Shown here: piece after piece, positions 51,701 through 59,995 of the stretch
Layout of the letters: each line of letters begins with the position of its first letter
Position numbering within the stretch: position 1 is the stretch's first letter
Source: Syntrophaceae bacterium
Lineage (GTDB): Bacteria; Desulfobacterota; Syntrophia; Syntrophales; UBA2192
Assembly (NCBI GenBank): GCA_013177795.1
Contig: JABLXY010000001.1
Span: forward strand, 62,001 to 126,000
DNA length: 64,000 nt
Reading direction: 5' to 3'
Program-made: the position numbers and the translations under genes
The notes under the pieces: model-generated
What the model was told of the DNA's origin: nothing
The model's database searches: none
What the model saw: the letters and a program-made list of their open reading frames with translations, nothing else

Positions 51701-53269
51701 ATGAACCCCGTTGTCGTCAAGGCCAATGTCGTCGTCTTCATCGCGAGCTTTTGCACGCTCGTCATCGAGCTCGTGGCGGGGCGGATCATGGCCCCCTACG
51801 TGGGGGTATCCCTCTACACCTGGACGAGCATCATCGGGGTCGTCCTGGCGGGGATCAGCATCGGCGCCTGGATCGGGGGGATCCTGGCGGACCGCTACCC
51901 CCGGCCGGCCACGCTGGGGTGGCTGCTCTTCCTGTCCGGGCTCGGCGCGTTGACCATCGCGCCGCTCGCGGATCTCATCGGCGCCGCCCAGCTGCAGACC
52001 TCCCTGATGCTGCGGATCCTGCTTCTGACGACGGCGATCTTTTTCGTGCCCTCCACGCTGCTGGGCATGATCTCGCCGGTCGTCGTGAAACTCACGCTCG
52101 ACAACCTCGACCGGACGGGAAACATCGTCGGCAAGATTTACGCCTTCTCGACACTCGGCTCCATCGTCGGGACCTTCGCGACGGGCTTCTTCCTGATCTC
52201 CTGGTTGGGGACGCGCACCATCCTGCTCACCACGGGTGCCACCCTGATCGTGTCGGCCTTCCTGTTCGGCGGCTTTTTCCTGCGGCGCAAGGCCGCCGTG
52301 ATCACCGCGGCCGCCGTCGCCGGCGTGGCGGTCCTCCTCGGCACGGTCCTCGGTTACGCCTACAAACCCCGGCTCGACGAGAAGACCTACTACTACAAGG
52401 AGAGCGACTATTTCACGATCAAGCTCAAGAAGTACCCCATCAGGAACGGGACGGCCGAGGGGGAGGCGCTGATCCTCGACAACCTGATCCATTCCATCAA
52501 TGACGTCAACGACCCCGCCTTCCTGGACTACGACTACATCCGGATCTACGAGGAGCTGGTCAGCTGGCAGATGCGGTCGCGCAGTTCTGTCGACGCCCTA
52601 TTCATCGGCGGGGGCGGCTACACCTTTCCCCGATACATGGAGACGCGGTACCCCGGGGCGCGGATCGATGTGGTGGAAATCGACCCGGAGGTCACCCGCG
52701 TGGTCTACGAGTACCTGGGCCTGCCGCGCAGCACATCGATCCGGTCTTTCAACGAGGACGGCCGATGGTTCGTCATGAATTCCCGGGATCGGGGCCGTTA
52801 CGATTTCATCTTCGGCGATGCCTTCAACGACCTTTCCATCCCCTACCACCTGACGACCCGGGAGTTCGCCGAGCAGCTCAAGGCGTTGCTCAAGCCCGAC
52901 GGGTTCCTGATCGCGAACCTCATCGACAGCGTCACGGAGGGGCTGTTCCTGCCGTCCTATATCCGGACCCTCGAGGAGGTCTTCGGAAAGGGGAACGTGA
53001 ACCTGCTCGTCCTGGCGCCGGAGCTTCGGCGCCTGGGGATCGCCACCTGCGTGGTCGTGGCAAGCCCCCGGAAATGGGACATGGAGGATTTCGCGCGTGT
53101 GACCGCCGGCAGGGCAGGCGGAAGGATGACCGCCCATCTCGTCCCCCAGGAGGAGCTGCAGGAAATCCTCAGGGTGCGCCCTTCGGTGATCCTCACGGAC
53201 GACTACGTCCCCGTGGACAACCTGACGGCGCCCATCTTCGAGGCCCGGTACGGGTACAAGAAAAAATAG
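51701..53269 (+). CDS. Membrane protein with C-terminal spermidine-synthase-like domain
   Basis: This protein of about 522 residues starts with some six to eight transmembrane helices (VVVFIASFCTLVIELVAGRIMAPYVG, TWTSIIGVVLAGISIGAWIGGILADRYP) and ends with a class I methyltransferase-fold domain like spermidine synthase (LFIGGGGYTFPRYMETRYP, IDVVEIDPEVT, DFIFGDAFNDLSIPYHLTTREF). This fused type is widespread and its substrate is unproven; aminopropyl transfer is only the nearest family activity. ATG 51701 (MNPVVVKANVVVF) is preferred. It starts 97 bases after the MoaE-like gene, probably as part of the same transcript. Confidence 0.87.
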   Translation: MNPVVVKANVVVFIASFCTLVIELVAGRIMAPYVGVSLYTWTSIIGVVLAGISIGAWIGGILADRYPRPATLGWLLFLSGLGALTIAPLADLIGAAQLQTSLMLRILLLTTAIFFVPSTLLGMISPVVVKLTLDNLDRTGNIVGKIYAFSTLGSIVGTFATGFFLISWLGTRTILLTTGATLIVSAFLFGGFFLRRKAAVITAAAVAGVAVLLGTVLGYAYKPRLDEKTYYYKESDYFTIKLKKYPIRNGTAEGEALILDNLIHSINDVNDPAFLDYDYIRIYEELVSWQMRSRSSVDALFIGGGGYTFPRYMETRYPGARIDVVEIDPEVTRVVYEYLGLPRSTSIRSFNEDGRWFVMNSRDRGRYDFIFGDAFNDLSIPYHLTTREFAEQLKALLKPDGFLIANLIDSVTEGLFLPSYIRTLEEVFGKGNVNLLVLAPELRRLGIATCVVVASPRKWDMEDFARVTAGRAGGRMTAHLVPQEELQEILRVRPSVILTDDYVPVDNLTAPIFEARYGYKKK

Positions 53270-53416
53270 GCTCAAACCGCAGGCAGCAGGGGAGGACGGC
53301 GACGGGACAGGCGGGCTCCGGCTGACGGTCCGGCCCGGCCGTTGCCTTCGGTCGCTGAATGGTGTAGAAAAAGAACAGGCCGAAGATTTCGGGAGCCGTC
53401 ACGACAGGGTGCAGCC

Positions 53417-53827
53417 ATGGATGAGCGGGAGCGCCAGAAACTAATCGCGAAACTCAAGACCGCGGGATCGTCCGAGGAGAGGGACCGGATCCTGTGGTAT
53501 CTGGCCGGGCAGGACAAGGACGCCCGGGGGAGGGCACAGCGGGCCGAGCCGATGGGGACGAGGAAGCCCGCATCGGCCAAGGCGGAGGACAAGCCGCGCG
53601 CGGGCTTTCCCTTGGGGAAGCTCGGCGGCGTGGGGTCCTTCACGGCGCTGCTGTTTCTCTTCTACGGGCTCGTTACCGTCGTCACGGCCGTGATGAGGAT
53701 CCTTCAAGGCCAGATGGCGGGGGACGAGATCAGGCAGCTCATCATGGGCGGCCTGTTCCTCCTGTTCGGCATCGTCATCTATCTCCGGGGAAGACGGCAG
53801 CAGCAGGAAACCGCAGAAGAGACATAG
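53417..53827 (+). CDS. Small two-helix membrane protein of unknown function
   Basis: The 136-residue protein has a charged N-terminal helical region (MDERERQKLIAKLKTAGSSEERDRILWYLAGQDK), a basic linker, and two transmembrane helices (FTALLFLFYGLVTVVTAVM and LIMGGLFLLFGIVIYLRG). It ends in Gln/Glu-rich residues. No family was recognised. ATG 53417 is used without a strong ribosome binding site. It is convergent with the DUF748 gene, 21 bases from it. Confidence 0.7.
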   Translation: MDERERQKLIAKLKTAGSSEERDRILWYLAGQDKDARGRAQRAEPMGTRKPASAKAEDKPRAGFPLGKLGGVGSFTALLFLFYGLVTVVTAVMRILQGQMAGDEIRQLIMGGLFLLFGIVIYLRGRRQQQETAEET

Positions 53828-53848
53828 CCGGCGACCCGGACCGAAACC

Positions 53849-56809
53849 TCATTTCAGCCGGAAGTCGACGCGGCTCTTCTTCACGTCCTTCTTCGCCTCG
53901 GGTTCCAGTGTCTTGGGCTCGAGGATGAAAATCCGTCCCGGTTCGAACTCGCCTTTTTCGCGGAGGGCCTCCGACACCGTCTCGGCCCGCTTCATCGCCA
54001 GGAGGCGCAGGTCATCCTCCTTGACCGTGATGTGGGTCATCATGAGCTTCTCCATCTCCTCGTTGGGCAGGCTCTTCTCCATCCCGATGAGGTTGCGCGG
54101 CTTCGGGAACTTCTCGGCGCTGTAGGCCCTCTTGAGATAGCGGTCATATTCCTGCTTGTCGATGGTGATGGAGTCCACGGACTCGACCTTCTCGCCCTTC
54201 CGGACCAGATCGTTGAGCTTCTGGGCCTTGAGCTTCCTCTCGAACTGTTGGCGGATGAGCCCCTCGCGGTCCCGTTCGAGGTCCACGCCGCCGACGATGT
54301 CCAGCCTGAGGGACGGCTTGGCCTTCAGGGCCTTGGTCAGCGTCTCGATTTTCTTCAGGTTCGGCTCGGAAAGATCCGCCCTGCCCGGGTCGAACTCGAT
54401 GTAGCTCAACTCCTCGCCGCCCCCGAACAGGGAGCCCAAGAGGGCGAATGGCGCCGTCGCGACCTTGGTCAGGAGGTTCACGATGACCTGGACGACGATG
54501 CGCCACACGCTGAACTCGGGGTCGTCGATGCGGCCCGTCACGGGGATGTCGAGGTTGATCTTGCCCTCGCTGTCCCTCAGCAGCGTGATGGCCAAGCCGA
54601 CGGGCAGCTTGGTGGCCTGGGGGCTCTCCACGCGGTCCCCCAGGGTGAGCTGGTCGATGACCACCCTGTTCTCCGCGTCGAGCTTCATGCCCGAGATCAG
54701 GTACTTGAGGTCGAAGGAGAGCGAGCCCTTCTCGATCTTGTATCCCGCGTAGGTGCCGGAATAGGGCGTGAGGGGACTCAGGTTGAAGTCGCGCAACGAG
54801 GCCTTGAGGTCCACGAAGAGATTGTCCTTGAAGGGGTGGACCTTGCCGGTGATCTCCATGGGGATCTGGCGTCCGATCTTGCCGCGGATGTCCACGTCGG
54901 CCGGTTTGGTCGTGATCGAGGTCACCCCGGTCACGCGACCCGTGAGTTCCGTGAGCGTCGACGAAAAGTTGGGCTTGATCTTGCGGTCGTCGAACACGAG
55001 GGTGCCGTTCTGCAGCGAGATACGGTTGATCTCGATGTTCTTCGCGAGGATGTCGCCGATGGATTCCTTCTTCTCGCCGGGTTCGGCCTCTTCCTGTTTC
55101 CCAGGCGCAGCCGTGGCCGCCTCCTCGGCTTCCTCTCCCTCGGCTGTCTCGGGTTTGGCCACGTTCTTCACGTTCAGGGAGCCGTCCTCGTTGACAATGA
55201 TCCGGGCGAAGAAATCGGCAACCGCGATGTCCTTGATCCGAACGAACAGGGGGTTGTAGCCGGCGGAGACGCTGTTGACGAACAGCGACTTGAATTTGAC
55301 GAAATCGTCCCCGTTGACCTTGTCCACCGTTGCGACGCGGCCCAGGAGGAGATTCCCCTCGTATTTGACCGTCACGTCCTTGTCCGGGGGCTTGGCGGCC
55401 GAGACGGTTCCCTTGGCGGAGATGTCGCCGTCGGTGAAGTTGACGCGGAAACGATCCGTGAAGTACTCCTGGAAGGGCCGGATGCGCACCCTCTTGAGAT
55501 CGACGTCGAGGCTGGCGAAGATCGGGTTCAGGCCGACGGGGCCGCTGACGGCGACGGAGCCTCTTCCCTTGTTGAGGTCCATCGACACCGACAGCCTGCC
55601 CCGGCTGTCCTTCAGGGTGGAGATCTTTTCCCCCTTGATCGAGAGATCCTGGATCAGCGAGCTGACCGGTTCCGCGGGCACGTCGTCGCGATAGGCGATG
55701 CGGCCGCCCTTGAGGTCGAACTCGTCCAGGATCAGCGTCGGCAGGGGCTTCTGCTCCGCCGGGGCGGCGGGTTTTGCCGCCGCGGCAGGCCGTGCGCCTT
55801 CCTTCTCCATCAGGGTCAGAAGGTTGATCGTCCCGTTCTTGCCCCTGCGGACGTTGAGATCCGGGGAGTCGAGGGCGATCTTGGCGAAGTGAAACTTCGA
55901 CGCGAGCGGCTCGAGCGACGTCATAACCACGTCGAGGCGCTTGAACCCGGCCACGGGATTTTTTTGACGGTCCTGCAGCGCGAAGTCCTTGAGCGACACG
56001 TTGCCGGCAAGGCTGACGGAAGGCGTCCGGGCCGGCCCCATGGAAAAGGTGATCGTGGATTGCACGTCGAGCTTCCCGGCGGGGATCGTGAAATTCATCC
56101 CGTGCGGCAGGTACGCCATGTAGAAGGGCAGATCGAGGTCCTCGATGAGGATGTTGAAGAGGGTCTCCCGCGTGTCCGAGAAGATTTTGGTCTTCCCCTC
56201 GAGGATGTAGGGGTCGCCGTTGATCACCGCTGCAAATCTCGGCTGGACGTAGGCGTCGACGTACTCCGGGATGTTCGAGATGAAGGGGATGCCCAGCTGA
56301 ATCTCGCGGACTTCGTGCATGGTCTTGAAGGGCCGGTCGTCGAACTCGACACGGCCGTTCTCGACGACGATGTTGCTCACCGAGAACCGGAACGGCTCTT
56401 TCTTCTCGTCCTTCGGCTCCTCTTTCTGCATCAGAGCGAGAAGGTCCGAGACGTTGTAGGTGTTGTCAGGATTCCGGACGAGGTGAATGTAGGGCTGCCT
56501 GACGGACAGTTCCTCGATGACGGGCGCCCTCTTGAAGATCGACCGGATGTCGAGATTCACGACGAGCTCGCCGAGGGAGACAAAGGTCTTGTCGCCCGGC
56601 GGCTCCTTGATCTCGAGACCTTTCAGCGTCAGGGTCAGCGTGAAGGGGTTCAGGCTCACGTCGGTGAGGGTCACCTTGCGGTGGAGCTGCTGCGACAGAT
56701 TGTCCAGCAGGAAGGACTTCACCAAGGGGGGAACGACGAAGAACCCGATGACCGTGAAAAGGAAGAGAACGACGGCCGCGCCTATAAACCATCTCTTGAA
56801 TCGGCCCAT
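53849..56809 (-). CDS. DUF748/AsmA-like large envelope protein
   Basis: This 986-residue protein has an N-terminal membrane anchor (RWFIGAAVVLFLFTVIGFFVVPPLVKSFL) followed by a long beta-strand-rich periplasmic region with AsmA/DUF748 features. Among these are LSQQLHRKVTLTDVSLNPFTLTLTLKGLEI, repeated GRVEFDDR and TLVFDDRKI-like segments, and Ala/Pro/Glu-rich low-complexity insertions near 350 and 570. A C-terminal OmpA-like portion (SYIEFDPGRADLSEPNLKKIETLTKALK) follows. AsmA-like proteins bridge the periplasm and are linked to lipid transport between the membranes. It is a single-gene unit, divergent from the desulforedoxin-like gene. Confidence 0.88.
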   Translation of the reverse strand: MGRFKRWFIGAAVVLFLFTVIGFFVVPPLVKSFLLDNLSQQLHRKVTLTDVSLNPFTLTLTLKGLEIKEPPGDKTFVSLGELVVNLDIRSIFKRAPVIEELSVRQPYIHLVRNPDNTYNVSDLLALMQKEEPKDEKKEPFRFSVSNIVVENGRVEFDDRPFKTMHEVREIQLGIPFISNIPEYVDAYVQPRFAAVINGDPYILEGKTKIFSDTRETLFNILIEDLDLPFYMAYLPHGMNFTIPAGKLDVQSTITFSMGPARTPSVSLAGNVSLKDFALQDRQKNPVAGFKRLDVVMTSLEPLASKFHFAKIALDSPDLNVRRGKNGTINLLTLMEKEGARPAAAAKPAAPAEQKPLPTLILDEFDLKGGRIAYRDDVPAEPVSSLIQDLSIKGEKISTLKDSRGRLSVSMDLNKGRGSVAVSGPVGLNPIFASLDVDLKRVRIRPFQEYFTDRFRVNFTDGDISAKGTVSAAKPPDKDVTVKYEGNLLLGRVATVDKVNGDDFVKFKSLFVNSVSAGYNPLFVRIKDIAVADFFARIIVNEDGSLNVKNVAKPETAEGEEAEEAATAAPGKQEEAEPGEKKESIGDILAKNIEINRISLQNGTLVFDDRKIKPNFSSTLTELTGRVTGVTSITTKPADVDIRGKIGRQIPMEITGKVHPFKDNLFVDLKASLRDFNLSPLTPYSGTYAGYKIEKGSLSFDLKYLISGMKLDAENRVVIDQLTLGDRVESPQATKLPVGLAITLLRDSEGKINLDIPVTGRIDDPEFSVWRIVVQVIVNLLTKVATAPFALLGSLFGGGEELSYIEFDPGRADLSEPNLKKIETLTKALKAKPSLRLDIVGGVDLERDREGLIRQQFERKLKAQKLNDLVRKGEKVESVDSITIDKQEYDRYLKRAYSAEKFPKPRNLIGMEKSLPNEEMEKLMMTHITVKEDDLRLLAMKRAETVSEALREKGEFEPGRIFILEPKTLEPEAKKDVKKSRVDFRLK

Positions 56810-57235
56810 CTTGCACTCCGTCAGCAGCAGGTTGCGGGTACGGTGTTACCGGGGGTTGAAGCTTGAAAAAGGCGAGTGTCGTGATCGACGTTTCGTCAGT
56901 ATCAATTTTGCACAGCCTCTGTTTTTTTTCAACAGGCAATTCGGGGACCCGGCCCACGCCGGGGATCGGCAGGGGCCATAGCCGTATCCCCTGCAGCGGA
57001 TGCGGCGACGAATCGCTCTGCGACACCCCGGGAAACCCTTCAGGGAAGCGGCTTGCGGGGAGTGACGCCGATCCAGCAGGAGCCGCGGCACGCGCAGAGC
57101 CGGAAGAAACGCATCGCGCGGAAGGCGGCAAATGCAGAAAGTGCTTGAAATGCGGAAAAAAAACGGATAGAAAAAACTCACTCCTGATGCGGGAACCGCG
57201 AGAACAAAGACACAAAAACCAAGGAGGAGAGCGAG
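56810..57235. other. Gene-free stretch between divergent genes
   Basis: No gene with a start and ribosome binding site is visible. An imperfect hairpin around an eight-T run (CCTCTG ... CAACAGG) lies near 56925-56945. A sigma-70 promoter at 57145-57173 serves the desulforedoxin-like gene. The remainder shows no repeat or motif that I can name. Confidence 0.5.
57145..57173 (+). promoter_or_regulatory. Sigma-70-like promoter of the desulforedoxin-like gene
   Basis: TTGAAA, a 17-base spacer with an A-tract, and TAGAAA, about 60 bases before the ATG at 57236, fit a housekeeping promoter. Confidence 0.55.
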
Positions 57236-57502
57236 ATGGCGAAAGCGAAGAAAGGTGATCTGTTCACGTGCGACGTGTGCGGGCTGGTCGTCGCCGTTGA
57301 CGAGACCTGCGACTGTGCCGTCGGTGAGCTGATCTGCTGCGACGTGCCGATGGAGAAAGGGAAGGCCAAGAAGGCCGCCAAGCCCGCCAAGAAGGCGACG
57401 AAACCCGCAAAGGCGAAAGCGGCAAAGGCCGCCCCGAAAAAGAAAGCGGCCGCTAAGCCCAAGGCGAAGGCGAAGCCCAAGGCGAAGGCGAAGAAGAAGT
57501 AG
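57236..57502 (+). CDS. Desulforedoxin-like domain with a lysine/alanine/proline-rich tail
   Basis: The 88-residue protein has two parts. Residues 1-41 resemble the desulforedoxin / desulfoferrodoxin N-terminal iron site: DLFTCDVCGLVVAVDE with CxxC, and ELICCDVPMEKG with the paired Cys and Pro-Met. An extra CDC lies between (ETCDCAVGE), so there are two more cysteines than in the minimal domain. Residues 43-88 consist only of Lys, Ala, Pro and Thr with one Gly (AKKAAKPAKKATKPAK ... KAKAKKK), like histone H1 tails. The tail would bind nucleic acid or acidic surfaces. GGAGGAGAG gives a strong ribosome site. A small rubredoxin-like electron carrier or oxidative-stress protein near DNA is a reasonable guess. 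Confidence 0.82.
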   Translation: MAKAKKGDLFTCDVCGLVVAVDETCDCAVGELICCDVPMEKGKAKKAAKPAKKATKPAKAKAAKAAPKKKAAAKPKAKAKPKAKAKKK

Positions 57503-57591
57503 GACTGTCGAGGTTCGGCGCAAGAGGATTTGCCGGGCTCGATTCCCTGGCGGGATCGGATCCGGGCGGATTCCCGATCGAGTGCAGACGA

Positions 57592-57623
57592 AAAACCCCG
57601 CTCCGCGACGGAGCGGGGTTTTC
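57592..57623 (+). terminator. Rho-independent terminator
   Basis: AAAACCCCGCTCCG-CGA-CGGAGCGGGGTTTT forms a 14-pair stem with flanking A and T runs, able to work in both directions. It separates the desulforedoxin-like and bacterioferritin genes. Confidence 0.93.
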
Positions 57624-57662
57624 TGTCCGGTCGCTGCCGGGCCCGCGCGGCGCTGAAATTCG

Positions 57663-57691
57663 TTGACGGATGCGCAAAGATCTCTTACGTT
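57663..57691 (+). promoter_or_regulatory. Sigma-70-like promoter of the bacterioferritin-like gene
   Basis: TTGACG, a 17-base spacer and TACGTT, about 35 bases before the ATG. No Fur or PerR box was evident by eye. Confidence 0.65.
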
Positions 57692-57724
57692 GAAAACACG
57701 ATACTCATGCAAAGGAGATCCGCC

Positions 57725-58147
57725 ATGGCAAGCAAGAAACTGTTGGAGCTGTTGAATAAGGGGATTGCGCGGGAGATCCAGGTGTCGGTCCAGTACATGT
57801 GGCAGCACGTTCAGTGGTCCGGGATTCCCCACTATACGATCAAGGACGAGCTGAAGAAGATCGCCGTTGCGGAGATGAAGCATGCCGAGGCCATCGCCGA
57901 GCGGCTGTACTATCTGGGCGGCATCCCGACGACGAAGCCGGATCCGATCTTCGTCGGCAAGACCCTGAAGGAGATGCTGACCAACGACCTGAAGGACGAG
58001 GAGGGGGCCATCAAGCTCTACAAGCAGACCATCGCGGCCGCACAAGCGGAAGACGACCCGACGACGGCACGCTTGTTCAGACAGATCCTCGCCGATGAGG
58101 AGGAACATCACGATTTTTTCCAGAGTGTCCTCGAAGGCCTGAAGTAG
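57725..58147 (+). CDS. Bacterioferritin/ferritin-like diiron protein
   Basis: This 140-residue four-helix-bundle protein carries the ferritin-like diiron ligands: Glu in AREIQVSVQYMWQH, Glu and His in EMKHAEAIAERLYYLGG, Glu in DLKDEEGAI and the ILADEEEHHDFF motif. It matches short bacterioferritin-type proteins common in anaerobes. It would store or detoxify iron and consume peroxide. AAGGAGA lies seven bases before ATG 57725. It is a single-gene unit between two terminators, next to the desulforedoxin-like gene, with which it may form an iron/oxidative-stress pair. Confidence 0.92.
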   Translation: MASKKLLELLNKGIAREIQVSVQYMWQHVQWSGIPHYTIKDELKKIAVAEMKHAEAIAERLYYLGGIPTTKPDPIFVGKTLKEMLTNDLKDEEGAIKLYKQTIAAAQAEDDPTTARLFRQILADEEEHHDFFQSVLEGLK

Positions 58148-58177
58148 CGCTCACGGGGAACCGGGGAGAAGCGAACG

Positions 58178-58207
58178 AAAGCCCACGATACCGTGGGCTT
58201 TTCTTTT
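58178..58207 (+). terminator. Rho-independent terminator
   Basis: AAAGCCCACG-ATAC-CGTGGGCTTT followed by TCTTTT, 30 bases after the bacterioferritin stop. Confidence 0.93.
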
Positions 58208-58228
58208 GGGACATGCCGGTGCGGTATA

Positions 58229-58244
58229 ATTTGGCCTGCAAAAT
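58229..58244. promoter_or_regulatory. MarR operator-like site 1 (imperfect palindrome)
   Basis: ATTTGGCCTGCAAAAT matches the perfect palindrome at 58261-58278 in all but two positions. It overlaps a TATAAT at 58225-58230 and lies just upstream of the -35 box at 58250. Confidence 0.55.
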
Positions 58245-58249
58245 AATCC

Positions 58250-58279
58250 TTGACGGGAGTTATTTGGCATGCCAAATAT
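58250..58279 (+). promoter_or_regulatory. Promoter of the marR operon with overlapping operator 2
   Basis: TTGACG at 58250-58255 is a -35 box; AAATAT at 58274-58279 (18-base spacing) is the probable -10. The perfect 18-bp palindrome TATTTGGCATGCCAAATA (58261-58278) fills the spacer and -10, so a bound dimer would block the polymerase. Autorepression by the downstream MarR protein is the natural inference. Confidence 0.65.
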
Positions 58280-58330
58280 ACGTCAGACGGGATGAAACGC
58301 ACAAGGATAAGTCCGGAGGACAAACAACCC

Positions 58331-58840
58331 ATGGCGGATCGGGGGCAAGCGGCAATGACCCGCAAGGCGGGTTCGGAACCGAAGGGCCGGGGCAGCGGCG
58401 CGGAAAAGCCGGCGCCGAAAGACGACCGGCTGATCTACCTCGTCTTCTCCGCGCAGCACAAACTGCGCACGTACCTGAAGAACGAGATGGCCGAAGCCGG
58501 CGTCTCCATCACGCCGGCACAATCGGGAATCCTCTTTCTGCTCAAGAAGAAGGACGGGCAGACCATGTCGGAGCTCTCCTCGGTGCTTTCCCTGGACAAC
58601 TCGACCCTCACGGGGCTCGTCGACCGTCTCGAGCGGTCAGGCTTCGTCAAGCGCAACGCGAGCACGGCGGACCGCCGCGCCTCTCTCGTCTTCATCACCG
58701 AACGCGGCAGAGAGGAGATCGAGCGGGCCCGGGTCGTGATCCGTCGGGTCAACGATCGGATCCGGGAGGGATTCGCAGAGGGGGAGATCGAGTCGTTCAA
58801 GAAGATCCTGCGGTCGTTTTTCGTGCGGTTCGAGACATAG
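58331..58840 (+). CDS. MarR-family transcriptional regulator
   Basis: This 169-residue winged-helix regulator shows LIYLVFSAQHKLRTYLKNEMAEAGVSITPAQSGILFLL, the DNA-recognition region MSELSSVLSLDNSTLTGLVDRLERSGFV, and the wing RNASTADRRASLVFITERG, all MarR hallmarks. A disordered basic N-terminal segment of about 35 residues precedes the domain. ATG 58331 is preferred because GGAGGA lies about 10 bases upstream; ATG 58292 is possible. It is the first gene of an apparent operon with an acyl-CoA-dehydrogenase-like gene 18 bases on. Two palindromes in its promoter suggest self-repression relieved by a small ligand, perhaps an acyl or aromatic CoA. Confidence 0.92.
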   Translation: MADRGQAAMTRKAGSEPKGRGSGAEKPAPKDDRLIYLVFSAQHKLRTYLKNEMAEAGVSITPAQSGILFLLKKKDGQTMSELSSVLSLDNSTLTGLVDRLERSGFVKRNASTADRRASLVFITERGREEIERARVVIRRVNDRIREGFAEGEIESFKKILRSFFVRFET

Positions 58841-58858
58841 CATAACGGGAGGCGCGCC

Positions 58859-59995
58859 ATGGCGGTGCCGAGACAGGATGCGGTGCGACTGCGGCGGGCG
58901 GCATCCCTTGCGCGTCTTGACGCCTCGCGGTACGCGGAGGGCGGGAAACCGGACAGCCTGACGGGCCTCTGGGCATCCATGGGCAGAAGGGGCCTTTTGG
59001 GCTTGAGTGTCCCGCCAGAGTTCGGGGGTGAGGGGGCCCGGTATGTAGAGATGCGTGCAGCCATGGATGCCTTCGCGCACGAAGGGGGCAGGCCCGGCCT
59101 CGCCCTGTCGTGGGCGGTGCACCTCATCGTTGCGAAGACGCTCATCGCGGGTTGCGGCACGGGCCGTCAGCGGAGGGAGATCCTGCCGGCGATGGCATCG
59201 GGGAGAAAGACAATCGCCATCGCCCTGTCGGAGCCAGGGGCGGGCAGTGACCCGAAACAAATCAGGACGCGGGCCGTCAAAAGCGGCAATCGTTACGTGC
59301 TCGACGGGGAGAAGACTTGGCTCACCAACGGGCCCCTGGCGGACATGTTCCTGGCGTTCGCCGTGACGGACCGCCGGGCGGAGAGAAAGGGCTTTACGGC
59401 CTTTCTCGTTCCTAAAGAGACCCCGGGACTGACCATCGCCGCCCTGCCGCCTCTCGGGTTTCTGGAGCCGGCGCTGCACTGTGCCGTCCGGCTCGAGCGG
59501 TGCGCCGTGCCCGCCGACGCCGTCATCGGCCGGGAGGGGAGGGCGTGGGAGGATCTCTCGAAGCCGTTCCGCGCGGCCGAGGACGTGCTCATTGCCGGCG
59601 GGGCCGTGCTCGGCGGGCTCGATCGGCTGCTGCGGCAGCGGATCGGGGAATGGCCAAACCGCCCGGGCGACGACACCGCCGCCGCAGAGCGGGTCGGCGA
59701 GGCGGCATCGCTGCTTGCGGCGGCAAGGCTTGTGGCCGTGGAAGCCGCCCTGTCGCTCGACGCCGGGGAGGGCGGCGATGCCGTTGGCCGGCGGCTCGTT
59801 TCACTCCAGCGGCTCGTCGGCTACGCGCGGGAAGCGGTGCGGGGAGCATCCGAGGCGCTCGGGTGCGGCCGCCGACGGGGCACGAGCACGTTTGGGGAAG
59901 ACCTCGACAAGCTCATAGCGCTCGGGGACCCTGCGCTGAGGGCCCGCAGGCGCAAGTGGGGATATGCCTTGCTGAGCGGGAAGGAGAAGCCATGA
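58859..59995 (+). CDS. Acyl-CoA dehydrogenase-like protein with atypical C-terminus
   Basis: This 378-residue protein has the N-terminal and middle acyl-CoA dehydrogenase domains: GLLGLSVPPEFGGEGA, IAIALSEPGAGSDPKQIRTRA for FAD/substrate contact, VLDGEKTWLTNGPLADMFL, and a beta-domain ending at VIGREGRAWEDL. The C-terminal helical domain is shorter and lacks the usual GGxGY and the IYEGT-type segment that carries the catalytic Glu in many members; it ends GCGRRRGTSTFGEDLDKLIALGD. It may be inactive, act on another substrate or bind flavin only. It ends within the moxR start (four-base overlap), so it is translationally coupled to the ATPase gene. Confidence 0.85.
   Translation: MAVPRQDAVRLRRAASLARLDASRYAEGGKPDSLTGLWASMGRRGLLGLSVPPEFGGEGARYVEMRAAMDAFAHEGGRPGLALSWAVHLIVAKTLIAGCGTGRQRREILPAMASGRKTIAIALSEPGAGSDPKQIRTRAVKSGNRYVLDGEKTWLTNGPLADMFLAFAVTDRRAERKGFTAFLVPKETPGLTIAALPPLGFLEPALHCAVRLERCAVPADAVIGREGRAWEDLSKPFRAAEDVLIAGGAVLGGLDRLLRQRIGEWPNRPGDDTAAAERVGEAASLLAAARLVAVEAALSLDAGEGGDAVGRRLVSLQRLVGYAREAVRGASEALGCGRRRGTSTFGEDLDKLIALGDPALRARRRKWGYALLSGKEKP

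Noticed and set aside
54032-56866. 944-codon open frame on the forward strand
   Set aside because: It is antisense to the DUF748/AsmA-like gene, whose protein has a membrane anchor and family motifs; the antisense product is only compositional (charged, low complexity), as expected in GC-rich DNA.
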